Shown here piece after piece: positions 51,814 to 59,205 of a stretch of 64,000 nucleotides of DNA. Numbering within the stretch: position 1 is the first letter of the stretch; every line of letters starts with the position of its first letter. The notes below the pieces were generated by a model, which was not told the DNA's origin, searched no databases, and saw only the letters and a list, made by a program, of their open reading frames with translations. The position numbers and the translations under genes are program-made. Source of the stretch: Parvibaculum sp. (GTDB lineage: Bacteria; Pseudomonadota; Alphaproteobacteria; Parvibaculales; Parvibaculaceae); NCBI RefSeq assembly GCF_019635935.1, contig NZ_JAHBYN010000001.1:1609501-1673500 (forward strand), in the 5' to 3' direction.

Positions 51814-52409
51814 TGTCGTCACCCGGAAACACAGAAGACGGAAAGACGCCCCGTGTGTCGGCGCAGCCCGGTCATGCGCGCGACGAAGCCGTCGAGGAAA
51901 TGATCCGTGTCGATCATGCCGGCGAGTATGGCGCTGTACGCATCTACAAGGGCCAGCTTGCCGTGCTGCGCAACCTGCCGCACAAGCGCGACCTGGTTGC
52001 AAAACTCGAACACATGGCGAAGGACGAGGAGGTGCATCTCGCCCGCTTCAACGAAATCGTCAACGAACGCGGCGTCCGCCCGACGGCCTTCGCGCCGGTC
52101 TGGCATGTGGCGGGTTTCGCGCTCGGCGCGGCGACCGCGCTGCTCGGCGAAAAGGCCGCCCATGCCTGCACGGCCGCCGTCGAGGAAGTGATTGACGAGC
52201 ACTACAAGTCGCAGGTCGGCCGGCTCGACGGCATGGGCGACGCCGAAAAGCCGCTGCGCGACACGATCGAGGAATTCCGTCTCGAAGAAGTGCGCCACCG
52301 CGACGAGGCGATAGCGGCGGGCGCGACGGAAGCACCGGCCTATCCGCTGCTCTCGGGCGCCATCAAGGCCGCCTGCCGGCTGGCGATACGGATTTCCGAA
52401 AAGGCGTGA
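51813..52409 (+). CDS. coq7: Demethoxyubiquinone hydroxylase Coq7
   Basis: 198 residues. Ferritin-like diiron carboxylate motifs are visible: DHAGEYGAVRIYKGQL, KDEEVHLARFNE (ExxH), EEVIDEHYKSQ and EEVRHRDEAI, giving the E...ExxH ligand set. The enzyme hydroxylates the last open ring position in ubiquinone synthesis, at the inner membrane. LLGEKAAHACTAAVEEVI is the hydrophobic membrane-binding helix. The ATG at 51813 overlaps the DsbB stop by one base. Confidence 0.95.
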   Translation: MSSPGNTEDGKTPRVSAQPGHARDEAVEEMIRVDHAGEYGAVRIYKGQLAVLRNLPHKRDLVAKLEHMAKDEEVHLARFNEIVNERGVRPTAFAPVWHVAGFALGAATALLGEKAAHACTAAVEEVIDEHYKSQVGRLDGMGDAEKPLRDTIEEFRLEEVRHRDEAIAAGATEAPAYPLLSGAIKAACRLAIRISEKA

Positions 52410-52414
52410 GCCGC

Positions 52415-52975
52415 CTACGGCTCCAGCTCGCTGTCCCAGTAGAGATAGTCCTGCCAGCTATCGTGCAGATAGTTGGGCGGAAAGGCGCGGCCGTTGCGAT
52501 GCAGGTCGCCGACGGTCGGGCGGAACGGCGGATGCATCGGGAACATATGCGCGTCCGCCGGCATCTTGCCGCCCTTTTTGAGATTGCAGGGCGCGCAGGC
52601 CGTGATGACGTTTTCCCATGTCGTCTGCCCGCCGCGCGAGCGCGGGATCACATGATCGAAGGTGAGCTCGTGCCGCGCCGCGCAATACTGGCAGGTGAAC
52701 CGGTCGCGCAGGAAGAGATTGAACCTTGTGAATGCGGGAAACCGCGCCGGCTTCACATAGGATTTCAGCGAGACGACGCTCGGCAGCTTCATCTCGAATG
52801 TCGGCGAGCGCACGGCGGTGTCGTAGCTGGAGACGATGTTGACGCGATCGAGAAAGACCGCCTTGATCGTGTCCTGCCAGGACCAGAGCGAGAGGGGGTA
52901 ATAGCTGAGCGGCCTGTAATCCGCGTTCAGCACCAGCGCCGGACAACTATCCGGATTCGCAAACGATCCGTGCAC
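52415..52975 (-). CDS. HNH endonuclease family protein
   Basis: 186 residues. The HNH motif reads RFTCQYCAARHELTFDHVIP, then SRGGQTTWENVITACAPCN, including two CxxC zinc-binding pairs and the catalytic His-Asn-His set. LVLNADYRPLSYYPLSLWSW is the conserved N-terminus of a widespread alphaproteobacterial group. A restriction or mobile-element role is not implied: this group is chromosomal and of unknown function. The GTG at 52975 has AGGAGG five bases upstream, which beats an ATG at 53122. It converges on coq7. Confidence 0.9.
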   Translation of the reverse strand: MHGSFANPDSCPALVLNADYRPLSYYPLSLWSWQDTIKAVFLDRVNIVSSYDTAVRSPTFEMKLPSVVSLKSYVKPARFPAFTRFNLFLRDRFTCQYCAARHELTFDHVIPRSRGGQTTWENVITACAPCNLKKGGKMPADAHMFPMHPPFRPTVGDLHRNGRAFPPNYLHDSWQDYLYWDSELEP

Positions 52976-53081
52976 ACCGTCCTCCTGAAGAGGCGCGCCC
53001 TTGCCGTGGCCGCTCCCCTGTAGCCGCGAAGCTACTATATCCGGCGCGACAACTTTGTGAAGGTACGAGATTTCGTCGCCG

Positions 53082-53759
53082 TCAGCGCGCCGCAGCAGCC
53101 CCGTGACGGCCCGCAAAGGCATCGGCGATAAAGCGCCCGCCCAGCATCAGGCCCGTCTCGTCGATGCTGTGGCCGAGCCCCGCCGAAACATGCCATTGCA
53201 CCGCCAGACCAGCCTCCCCAAGGGCCTGCACGGCCTGATGCATCCGGGCGACCGGCAGCATGTCGTCGCTGTCGCCGTGAACCATCAGCACCGGCGGGCG
53301 GGCCCGGATCTCGGCCTGGAGGCGATCCGGCCCGGCAAGGGCGCCCGAATAGCCGACGATGCAGGCCGCCGCACGGGCGCGGCGCAACCCGACATGCAGC
53401 GACATCATGGTGCCCTGGCTGAAGCCGACCAGCGCCAGATGGGCGTCGTCCAGGCCATGCAGCCCCAGCTGTGCATCGATGAAACGGTCGAGGACCGGCG
53501 CCGCCGCTTCGACGCCGCGGAGGATTTCGTCGGGGTCGAGCCGGCCGATGGGAAACCACTGATAGCCCATCGGATTGACCGGACAAGGCTCGGGCGCATT
53601 CGGCGCGACGAATGCGGCGTCGGGCAGCAGCCGCTGCCAGTAGGGGGCAAGGCCGATCAGGTCGTTGCCGTCCGACCCGTACCCATGACAGAGCACGACA
53701 AGCTGTCGCGTCGTGCCGCTGGCAGCCGCCACGCTCGGTCCGGTCAGACTTGTCGGCAT
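53082..53759 (-). CDS. Phospholipase/carboxylesterase-type alpha/beta hydrolase
   Basis: 225 residues. VVLCHGYGSDGNDLIGLAPYW at the start, nucleophile elbow VGFSQGTMMSLHVGL, acid in MVHGDSDDMLPV and His in GLGHSIDETGL give the full triad of the carboxylesterase family related to acyl-protein thioesterases. It probably hydrolyses small esters or lysophospholipids. The ATG at 53759 follows GGGGAGGCGA. It is divergent from the gluQ gene. Confidence 0.92.
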   Translation of the reverse strand: MPTSLTGPSVAAASGTTRQLVVLCHGYGSDGNDLIGLAPYWQRLLPDAAFVAPNAPEPCPVNPMGYQWFPIGRLDPDEILRGVEAAAPVLDRFIDAQLGLHGLDDAHLALVGFSQGTMMSLHVGLRRARAAACIVGYSGALAGPDRLQAEIRARPPVLMVHGDSDDMLPVARMHQAVQALGEAGLAVQWHVSAGLGHSIDETGLMLGGRFIADAFAGRHGAAAAR

Positions 53760-53835
53760 TCGCCTCCCCTTTCGCAACATGGCCGCGCACGATAACAATG
53801 CGCGTCCGAAACTAAAGGATGGATCGGCAAGTTCA

Positions 53836-54738
53836 ATGCGGGAAAACGGCGAACCGACGGAAGTGCTGCGCTTTGCGCCGAGCCCGAACGGCTGGCTGCA
53901 TCTCGGCCATGCCTGTTCGGCGCTCTTTGCCTACGAAACGGCGAAGGAACTGAACGGCCGCTTTCTGCTGCGCATCGAGGATATCGATGTCGGCCGCTGC
54001 CGGCCCGAATACGAAGAGGCGATCTATGAAGACCTCGCCTGGCTCGGCCTCGACTGGGAACGGCCCGTGCGCCGCCAGTCGGAACATTTCGCCGACTACA
54101 AAGCGGCACTGAAACGTCTGCGCGACATGGGCCTCGTCTATCCCTGTTTTGCAACGCGCAAGGATATCGCCGACGCCATCGCCGCAACGGGCATCGACGC
54201 GCGCAACTGGCCCGTCGATCCCGACGGCGCGCCGATCTATCCGGGCATCTACAAGGACCTCGCGCCTGCCGAGATGAACCGCCTGATGTGGGAAGGCCGA
54301 ACCTATGCCTGGCGGCTCGACACCGAAAGCGCGCTTGCAAAGGCAGAGGCGATTGCGGGCAAGGCCCTGACATTTTCGGAAGACGGCGAAGGTCCGAACG
54401 GCGAGACCGGAACCTGCGCGGTCAAACCAGCGCTTTTCGGCGACGTCGTGATCGCGCGCAAGGATGTGCCGACGAGCTATCACCTCGCGGTGACGGTCGA
54501 TGACGCGATCCAGGGTGTGACGCTGGTGACGCGCGGCCAGGACCTGTTTCACGCGACCTATATACACCGCATCCTGCAGGTGCTGCTCGGCCTCCCCGAG
54601 CCCCGCTATCGCCATCACCGCCTGATCCGCGACGATGCGGGACGGCGGCTCTCGAAGTCCGCCCGCGACATGGGCCTGCGCGAACTGCGCGCCGCCGGCA
54701 AGACGCCGGCCGACATCCGGCGCATGGTCGGGTTTTAA
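53836..54738 (+). CDS. gluQ: Glutamyl-Q tRNA(Asp) synthetase
   Basis: 300 residues, the length of the truncated GluRS paralogue GluQ (YadB) that lacks the anticodon-binding domain. The HIGH-like motif is APSPNGWLHLGHA; the KMSKS-like motif is RLSKSARDMG. It attaches glutamate to the queuosine base of tRNA(Asp). Queuosine synthesis genes were not seen in the window. The ATG at 53836 is preferred; ATG 53779 is possible with an extra basic leader. Confidence 0.92.
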   Translation: MRENGEPTEVLRFAPSPNGWLHLGHACSALFAYETAKELNGRFLLRIEDIDVGRCRPEYEEAIYEDLAWLGLDWERPVRRQSEHFADYKAALKRLRDMGLVYPCFATRKDIADAIAATGIDARNWPVDPDGAPIYPGIYKDLAPAEMNRLMWEGRTYAWRLDTESALAKAEAIAGKALTFSEDGEGPNGETGTCAVKPALFGDVVIARKDVPTSYHLAVTVDDAIQGVTLVTRGQDLFHATYIHRILQVLLGLPEPRYRHHRLIRDDAGRRLSKSARDMGLRELRAAGKTPADIRRMVGF

Positions 54739-54829
54739 CCATCCACCACCGGCATCAACTGGCGCGAAAGCTGCTTCCCTGACTTCAGACAGCCGGTTCG
54801 ATCCCGAAAAGGGACGATTTCCGGCCCGC

Positions 54830-55903
54830 ATGAGCCGGGGAGCTTCGAAATTGGCCGCCGATACCGCATTTGACGTCTCGAAACAGCGCATCGACTGGAT
54901 CGATATGGCCAAGGGCCTGACGATCGTCCTTGTGGTGATGGAACACACGACCGCCGGCGTCGGCGCGGCGCTCGGACAGCTGCCCCTCGTTTTCGGCGCG
55001 CTGGCGGAATTCGCCAAGCCCTTCCGCATGCCGCTCTTTTTCCTAGTCGCCGGCCTCTTCGCCTACAAAGCGCTTTATGGCGACCTCCGCAAATTCGTCG
55101 ACGGCAAGATCGTCCACTTCGCCTATTTCTACCTGCTCTGGTCGGTGATCCAGATCGGGCTGAAAATCGCGATCCCCCATGCAAGCGCCTGGCAGGTGAC
55201 CTATGTCGATCTGCTGCTGATCCCGATCCAGCCTTTCGCGGTGCTCTGGTTCATCTATTCGCTGGCGATGTTCTTCGTCACCATGCGCCTCCTGCGCGAT
55301 GCGCGGCCCGTCTTCGTGTTCTTTTTTGCGCTGGCTCTCTATTTCGCAAAGATCGAAACCGGCTGGATGCTGATCGACGAATTCGCCTGGCGTTTCATCT
55401 GGTTCGTCGCCGGCATCTATGGCGCAAAACAGATTTTCGAACTCGCCGACTGGGCGCGGGAGAAGCCGCTTCACGCGATCGGTCTCGCCTCGGTCATGCT
55501 TGCAAGCGTCGCCGCCGTCGTCTTCTCGCGCCTTGTGGAAATTCGCGGCCTCGAATTGCTGATGGGTATTGCCGGCGCCGGCAGCGCCGTCATGCTGGTG
55601 AGCCTGCTGGCCGCCGCGCGGCTCGGCGAACCGCTCGCTTATGTCGGTCGCCACTCGCTCTATATCTTCCTGGCATTCTTCCTGCCGATGGCGGCCATGC
55701 GCACTGCGCTTGTGCATCTGGGCGTCGAGAATGGCGATCTCGTGACGCTTCTCACCACCGCCTTCGCCGTGGTGACGCCGATCGTGGCCTACCGCCTCGT
55801 CCTCAATACGCCGCTCGACGTCTTCTTCGTCAGGCCCGACATGTTCCGTCTGACATCGCCCCGTCCGCACACGCCGAAGATCATGGTCGCCGCCGGCGAC
55901 TAG
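54830..55903 (+). CDS. Acyltransferase-3 family integral membrane protein
   Basis: 357 residues with about ten hydrophobic segments. RIDWIDMAKGLTIVLVVMEH at the N-terminus contains the family's R/D-x-x-x-x-D and terminal His used for O-acylation, and FRMPLFFLVAGLF follows as usual. Such proteins add acetyl or other acyl groups to sugars of surface polysaccharides, across the inner membrane. The substrate is unknown. It overlaps the convergent AEC transporter by 4 bases. The ATG at 54830 lies 91 bases after the gluQ stop. Confidence 0.9.
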   Translation: MSRGASKLAADTAFDVSKQRIDWIDMAKGLTIVLVVMEHTTAGVGAALGQLPLVFGALAEFAKPFRMPLFFLVAGLFAYKALYGDLRKFVDGKIVHFAYFYLLWSVIQIGLKIAIPHASAWQVTYVDLLLIPIQPFAVLWFIYSLAMFFVTMRLLRDARPVFVFFFALALYFAKIETGWMLIDEFAWRFIWFVAGIYGAKQIFELADWAREKPLHAIGLASVMLASVAAVVFSRLVEIRGLELLMGIAGAGSAVMLVSLLAAARLGEPLAYVGRHSLYIFLAFFLPMAAMRTALVHLGVENGDLVTLLTTAFAVVTPIVAYRLVLNTPLDVFFVRPDMFRLTSPRPHTPKIMVAAGD

Positions 55904-56853
55904 GCCGGCGCGAGAAAGAAGCCGAGAAGCACCGTCAACGTGACGAGGCTGGCGGCCGTCGAGAGCATGACGGCGCTCGACGCAGCACCTGGCGCCGCAC
56001 CGTAGCGGTTGGCGAGGATCGAGGAATAGACGCCGGTCGGCATGCCGGCAAGCACCGTCGCCGCCGCAACCCAGAGCGGCTCCAGCCCGAACACGAACTG
56101 CGCCAGCACAAACACCAGCGCCGGATGCGCGACGAGCTTGAAGAGGCTCGTCATCGACGCCGCGCCGATCGAACGGCGGATCGCGTATCGCGTCAGCATG
56201 CCGCCAAGCACGAAAAGCGCGCATGGGATGGCCGAGCGCGCCACCATTTCAAGCGCGTTGTCGACAACAGCCGGCAGCGGAACCCCGAGCTGGCCGTACA
56301 CGACGCCGCCTGCAATGCCGATGATGACGGGGTTCTTCGCGGTGTTGAGCAGTCCTTCCTTGAGGATCGCCTGGAAACGCGGCTGCGCCACGCCATCGCG
56401 AACGCGCGTGAGCTCGAGCAGAAAGGTGGCGATGGTGAAAAGAATGATGCCGTGAAAGGCAAGGATCAGGAAAACCGGCGTACCTGCCGCTTCGCCGAAG
56501 CCTGTGAGGATGATCGGCAGACCGAGCATGATGGTGTTGCCCTGCCCGCAGCCGAACCCGAGCATGACACTGTCCTTCGCCGGCCGGCGGAGAACATAAA
56601 GCGCGATGAGAGAGCCCACCGCCCAGACGGCCAGCATGGCGCCGTAATAGGAGATCCAAAGGCCCCAGGGCAACGTCGCCGGAAACTCGGTATGCGCGAG
56701 ATTGCGAAAGAGCAGCACCGGCATGGCAAGCGTGAAGACATAGGCGTCGAGCCCGTCGATGACGCTGGCGCCCAGGAGCTTCGAGCGCACCGCCGCATAG
56801 CCGAGGCCGATAACGCCGAAGATCGGCAGAACGAGACCGAGAGCGACTTCCAT
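55900..56853 (-). CDS. AEC-family (auxin efflux carrier-like) transporter
   Basis: 317 residues, ten hydrophobic segments in two five-helix halves. LGLVLPIFGVIGLGYA starts the first half and FKLVAHPALVFVLAQF the second, with the conserved MPTGVYSSILANRYG loop. AEC transporters export or import small organic anions such as malonate or other dicarboxylates. The substrate cannot be told. No operon partner: the converging acyltransferase overlaps its stop and the VWA-protein gene lies 74 bases upstream on the same strand. Confidence 0.92.
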   Translation of the reverse strand: MEVALGLVLPIFGVIGLGYAAVRSKLLGASVIDGLDAYVFTLAMPVLLFRNLAHTEFPATLPWGLWISYYGAMLAVWAVGSLIALYVLRRPAKDSVMLGFGCGQGNTIMLGLPIILTGFGEAAGTPVFLILAFHGIILFTIATFLLELTRVRDGVAQPRFQAILKEGLLNTAKNPVIIGIAGGVVYGQLGVPLPAVVDNALEMVARSAIPCALFVLGGMLTRYAIRRSIGAASMTSLFKLVAHPALVFVLAQFVFGLEPLWVAAATVLAGMPTGVYSSILANRYGAAPGAASSAVMLSTAASLVTLTVLLGFFLAPA

Positions 56854-56927
56854 GACGGGGACCGCGCGAGAGAAAACCCGCGGCGGAACCTATAGAGGCC
56901 GCGCCTTGCCGTCAAAGCAGGTGGGGA

Positions 56928-57608
56928 TTACCAGTCGTAGAGACCCGTGAAGCGCTGGAAGCCGGCCGCTTGCGCCCAACGTTCCCATTGCTCGCGCGCG
57001 CGCTTCGTCACCGCCGGGCTGCCGCCGCCCTGCCCGACGCCAAGCATCATCAGTTCGGTGCAACCTTGATAATAGGGCTCCGGCTTCGGCAACGCGCCGC
57101 CGCGCAACATGCGGGCCTGCTCGGAATCCTCGAAGCCGTCCGTCAGCAAAATGACGCGCACATCGCCGGCCGCGCAATCGACCTGATGCGACATCGTCTC
57201 CATGAAGGAGACAATGTAAGTCCATTGCTGCGCCTTGAGCTTGCCTTCGGCGACAAGCTGCGGCATCGCCGCGACAAGCGCCGAGATGCCTTCGGCCACC
57301 GATTCCGGCCGGGCGCGCGCGGAGATGACTTCGTCGATCTTCAACGGGTTCTCGGAAGAATCATAGGCACCGAAGGTCCGCACCATGACGCGCGAGCGCA
57401 CCGGCAGCTTGTCGATCTCCGCGACCATGCGCGCCGCGACGCGCGCCGCATAAGCCTCGTCCTCGACCAGCGGATTGCTCTTCGACAGATCGAGCCCGAT
57501 GATGACGGTTTGAGCCCGCGCCGGCGCATCGACCGCCGCTGCGCCAGCGGCAAAGAACGGCGCCGACAGAAAAGCCACGGCGAGAGCGAGTGGGGCAAAG
57601 GTGCGCAT
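56928..57608 (-). CDS. Secreted von Willebrand factor A (VWA) domain protein
   Basis: 226 residues. Signal peptide (LALAVAFLSAPFFAAGAAA) followed by a VWA domain. IIGLDLSKSNPL is the metal-ion site DxSxS, and VRVILLTDGFEDSE carries the later Asp. So the MIDAS appears intact, suggesting metal-dependent protein binding in the periplasm. The C-terminal part ends SPAVTKRAREQWERWAQAAG. It is the third gene of a compact minus-strand operon, starting 5 bases after the membrane-protein stop. Family members of known role include assembly factors and surface adhesion proteins; none fits specifically. Confidence 0.8.
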   Translation of the reverse strand: MRTFAPLALAVAFLSAPFFAAGAAAVDAPARAQTVIIGLDLSKSNPLVEDEAYAARVAARMVAEIDKLPVRSRVMVRTFGAYDSSENPLKIDEVISARARPESVAEGISALVAAMPQLVAEGKLKAQQWTYIVSFMETMSHQVDCAAGDVRVILLTDGFEDSEQARMLRGGALPKPEPYYQGCTELMMLGVGQGGGSPAVTKRAREQWERWAQAAGFQRFTGLYDW

Positions 57609-57613
57609 GCCGC

Positions 57614-58705
57614 TCACTCGCCTGCCCGGCCGATAGAGATGCGGCGCGAACCGCGCGGCGGCAGGATTTCGCCGAAAGGTTCGCGAACGGCTTCCATCCG
57701 TGACGGTCCGGCCTTCATCGCGTTGCGCGAGCGGCGTTCCCACCAATCGTCGAAAAGCTTTTCGTAGCGCCCGAGATGACGCGAATCCTCGCAGGCCTTG
57801 ACCCGGTCGCTGGCATGGCCGTTGAACAGCACCTTCTCCTTGCGCATGCCGAGAAAGCCGCGTCGCGGCGCCACGATAATGCCGTTGCGGCGCGCATCGT
57901 CGAGGCCCTGCTCGTAGGCGCGGCATTCGCGCATCAGACCCGTCCACAGAAGATGGCGCCGGTTCTCCGGGCCTTCCATTTCGGCCAGCGCATGGCGATT
58001 GCTGTCATACTCGGCCTCGAGCGCGGCCAGCCGCTCCATCGCCGTGCGGCGATGCTTGAAATCGCGCGCATGGAAGACGCGGCGCAGCGCCGTGACCGCA
58101 TAGTGAATGCAGAGCGCGGCAACGCCGGTGACGACGAGAAAGACGATCCCGAGCGAGGCGAGCCATGCGAGCGGCTGCCAGCCGCGCATCTGGTCGACCT
58201 CGGAAGCGACACGCACCGTTTCCTGGGTTGCCGTCGAGGCGATGCCGAGCCCGGCCAGCGCATTGCCGAGCGAGGAACCGACGCTGCCGTCGCTTGTCGC
58301 CGCGATGCCGTTCGGCAGCGACATCAGCGCCAGCAACACGCCGACGCCGAGCAGCATGGCGAGCGCCAGCACGAAAACGATGCGCACGAAGACCGCCTTG
58401 CCGAATGCGCCGAGCTGTTCGTAGAGGATATGGGCGGCGACGGTGGCGAAAAGCACCTGCATCGACTTGAAGGCTACCGACGCGCCGAGCGCGCCCGGCA
58501 GTTCGAGGAACTCATTGGCGAGCGCCCGCGTCCAGAATTCGCTGACGATTGCATAATCGACGACAAGCGCGCCGGCCGCGATCAGCCCGATCAGGATGAA
58601 GGCGAAGAAATGAAACGAAGCGAACCGCGCCTCGCGCTCGCTTGCGACATAGTTGCGCGAAATTTGTGCGCGCGTGTCTTCGGGAATGAGTGTCGCCGCG
58701 CTCAT
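57614..58705 (-). CDS. Uncharacterised membrane protein of the VWA operon
   Basis: 363 residues with four probable membrane segments: FFAFILIGLIAAGALVVDYA (~33-53), ~80-95, ~108-130 and ~180-205. A soluble C-terminal region (~210-363) begins with a helical, charged AMERLAALEAEYDSNRHALAE segment and includes WERRSRNAMKAG. The first residues before the first helix are charged. No domain is recognised. It overlaps the upstream small gene by 4 bases (ATGA) and is followed closely by the VWA gene, so the three proteins are made together and may form a membrane complex. Confidence 0.75.
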   Translation of the reverse strand: MSAATLIPEDTRAQISRNYVASEREARFASFHFFAFILIGLIAAGALVVDYAIVSEFWTRALANEFLELPGALGASVAFKSMQVLFATVAAHILYEQLGAFGKAVFVRIVFVLALAMLLGVGVLLALMSLPNGIAATSDGSVGSSLGNALAGLGIASTATQETVRVASEVDQMRGWQPLAWLASLGIVFLVVTGVAALCIHYAVTALRRVFHARDFKHRRTAMERLAALEAEYDSNRHALAEMEGPENRRHLLWTGLMRECRAYEQGLDDARRNGIIVAPRRGFLGMRKEKVLFNGHASDRVKACEDSRHLGRYEKLFDDWWERRSRNAMKAGPSRMEAVREPFGEILPPRGSRRISIGRAGE

Positions 58706-58992
58706 GATTTCGCCCTCCGGCTGAAAAAGCCCTTGCGCTTCGGCGCCTCGGCAGCGGCGCTTTCAAGCGGTGCGGAAAGGCGCTTGGCAAGCTCGACGAC
58801 TTCACGCTCCAGCGTTTCCTGCCGCGCGCGCCGCCGCGCCAGCTCGGCGGCATAGGCCGCGTCGAGTTCGGAAAGCCGGGAGAAAACATGAAGCTCGGGA
58901 AGCGGCTCCGCGGCGCGGCCATAGTGATAGGCCGTCTGCCCCTTGCCCTGCGCGCCGCCCGGCGCATTCCCCGTTTCGAAACCGTCGCTCAT
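58702..58992 (-). CDS. Small coiled-coil protein, first gene of the VWA operon
   Basis: 96 residues. A disordered Gly-rich start (DGFETGNAPGGAQGKG) is followed by a helical, heptad-like middle (LDAAYAAELARRRARQETLEREVVELAKRL) and a basic end GFFSRRAKS. It has no recognised domain and is probably cytoplasmic. The ATG at 58992 follows AAAGGATCGGG; ATG 59016 is a longer alternative. It overlaps the membrane-protein gene by 4 bases. Confidence 0.65.
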   Translation of the reverse strand: MSDGFETGNAPGGAQGKGQTAYHYGRAAEPLPELHVFSRLSELDAAYAAELARRRARQETLEREVVELAKRLSAPLESAAAEAPKRKGFFSRRAKS

Positions 58993-59105
58993 CAGCCCGA
59001 TCCTTTTCTGACACAACCGGCGTTAACACCTTGGAAGCGTAACACCGGTCGACAGGCAGGCGGAGTCTGCAAAAATCAAATCGTCGAGATGAAAGGACGC
59101 CCGCC

Positions 59106-59122
59106 ACACCTTAACAAGGTGT
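59106..59122. promoter_or_regulatory. Perfect hairpin between the VWA operon and the mutase gene
   Basis: ACACCTT-AAC-AAGGTGT is a 7-base-pair inverted repeat with no T-run. It lies upstream of the VWA operon start and after the stop of the mutase gene (both minus strand). It could be an operator. Confidence 0.35.
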
Positions 59123-59205
59123 CTCATTGAAGGACTCCAATGCGGCGGAAAGATTATGGGAATATGGCAAGAATGTGATGACTGCCCGCTAAAACGGCAG
59201 CCGCC

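Noticed and set aside
52415..52975. HNH protein as a homing or restriction nuclease
   Set aside because: It belongs to a widespread chromosomal group with conserved N-terminus and there are no partner genes or intron signs.
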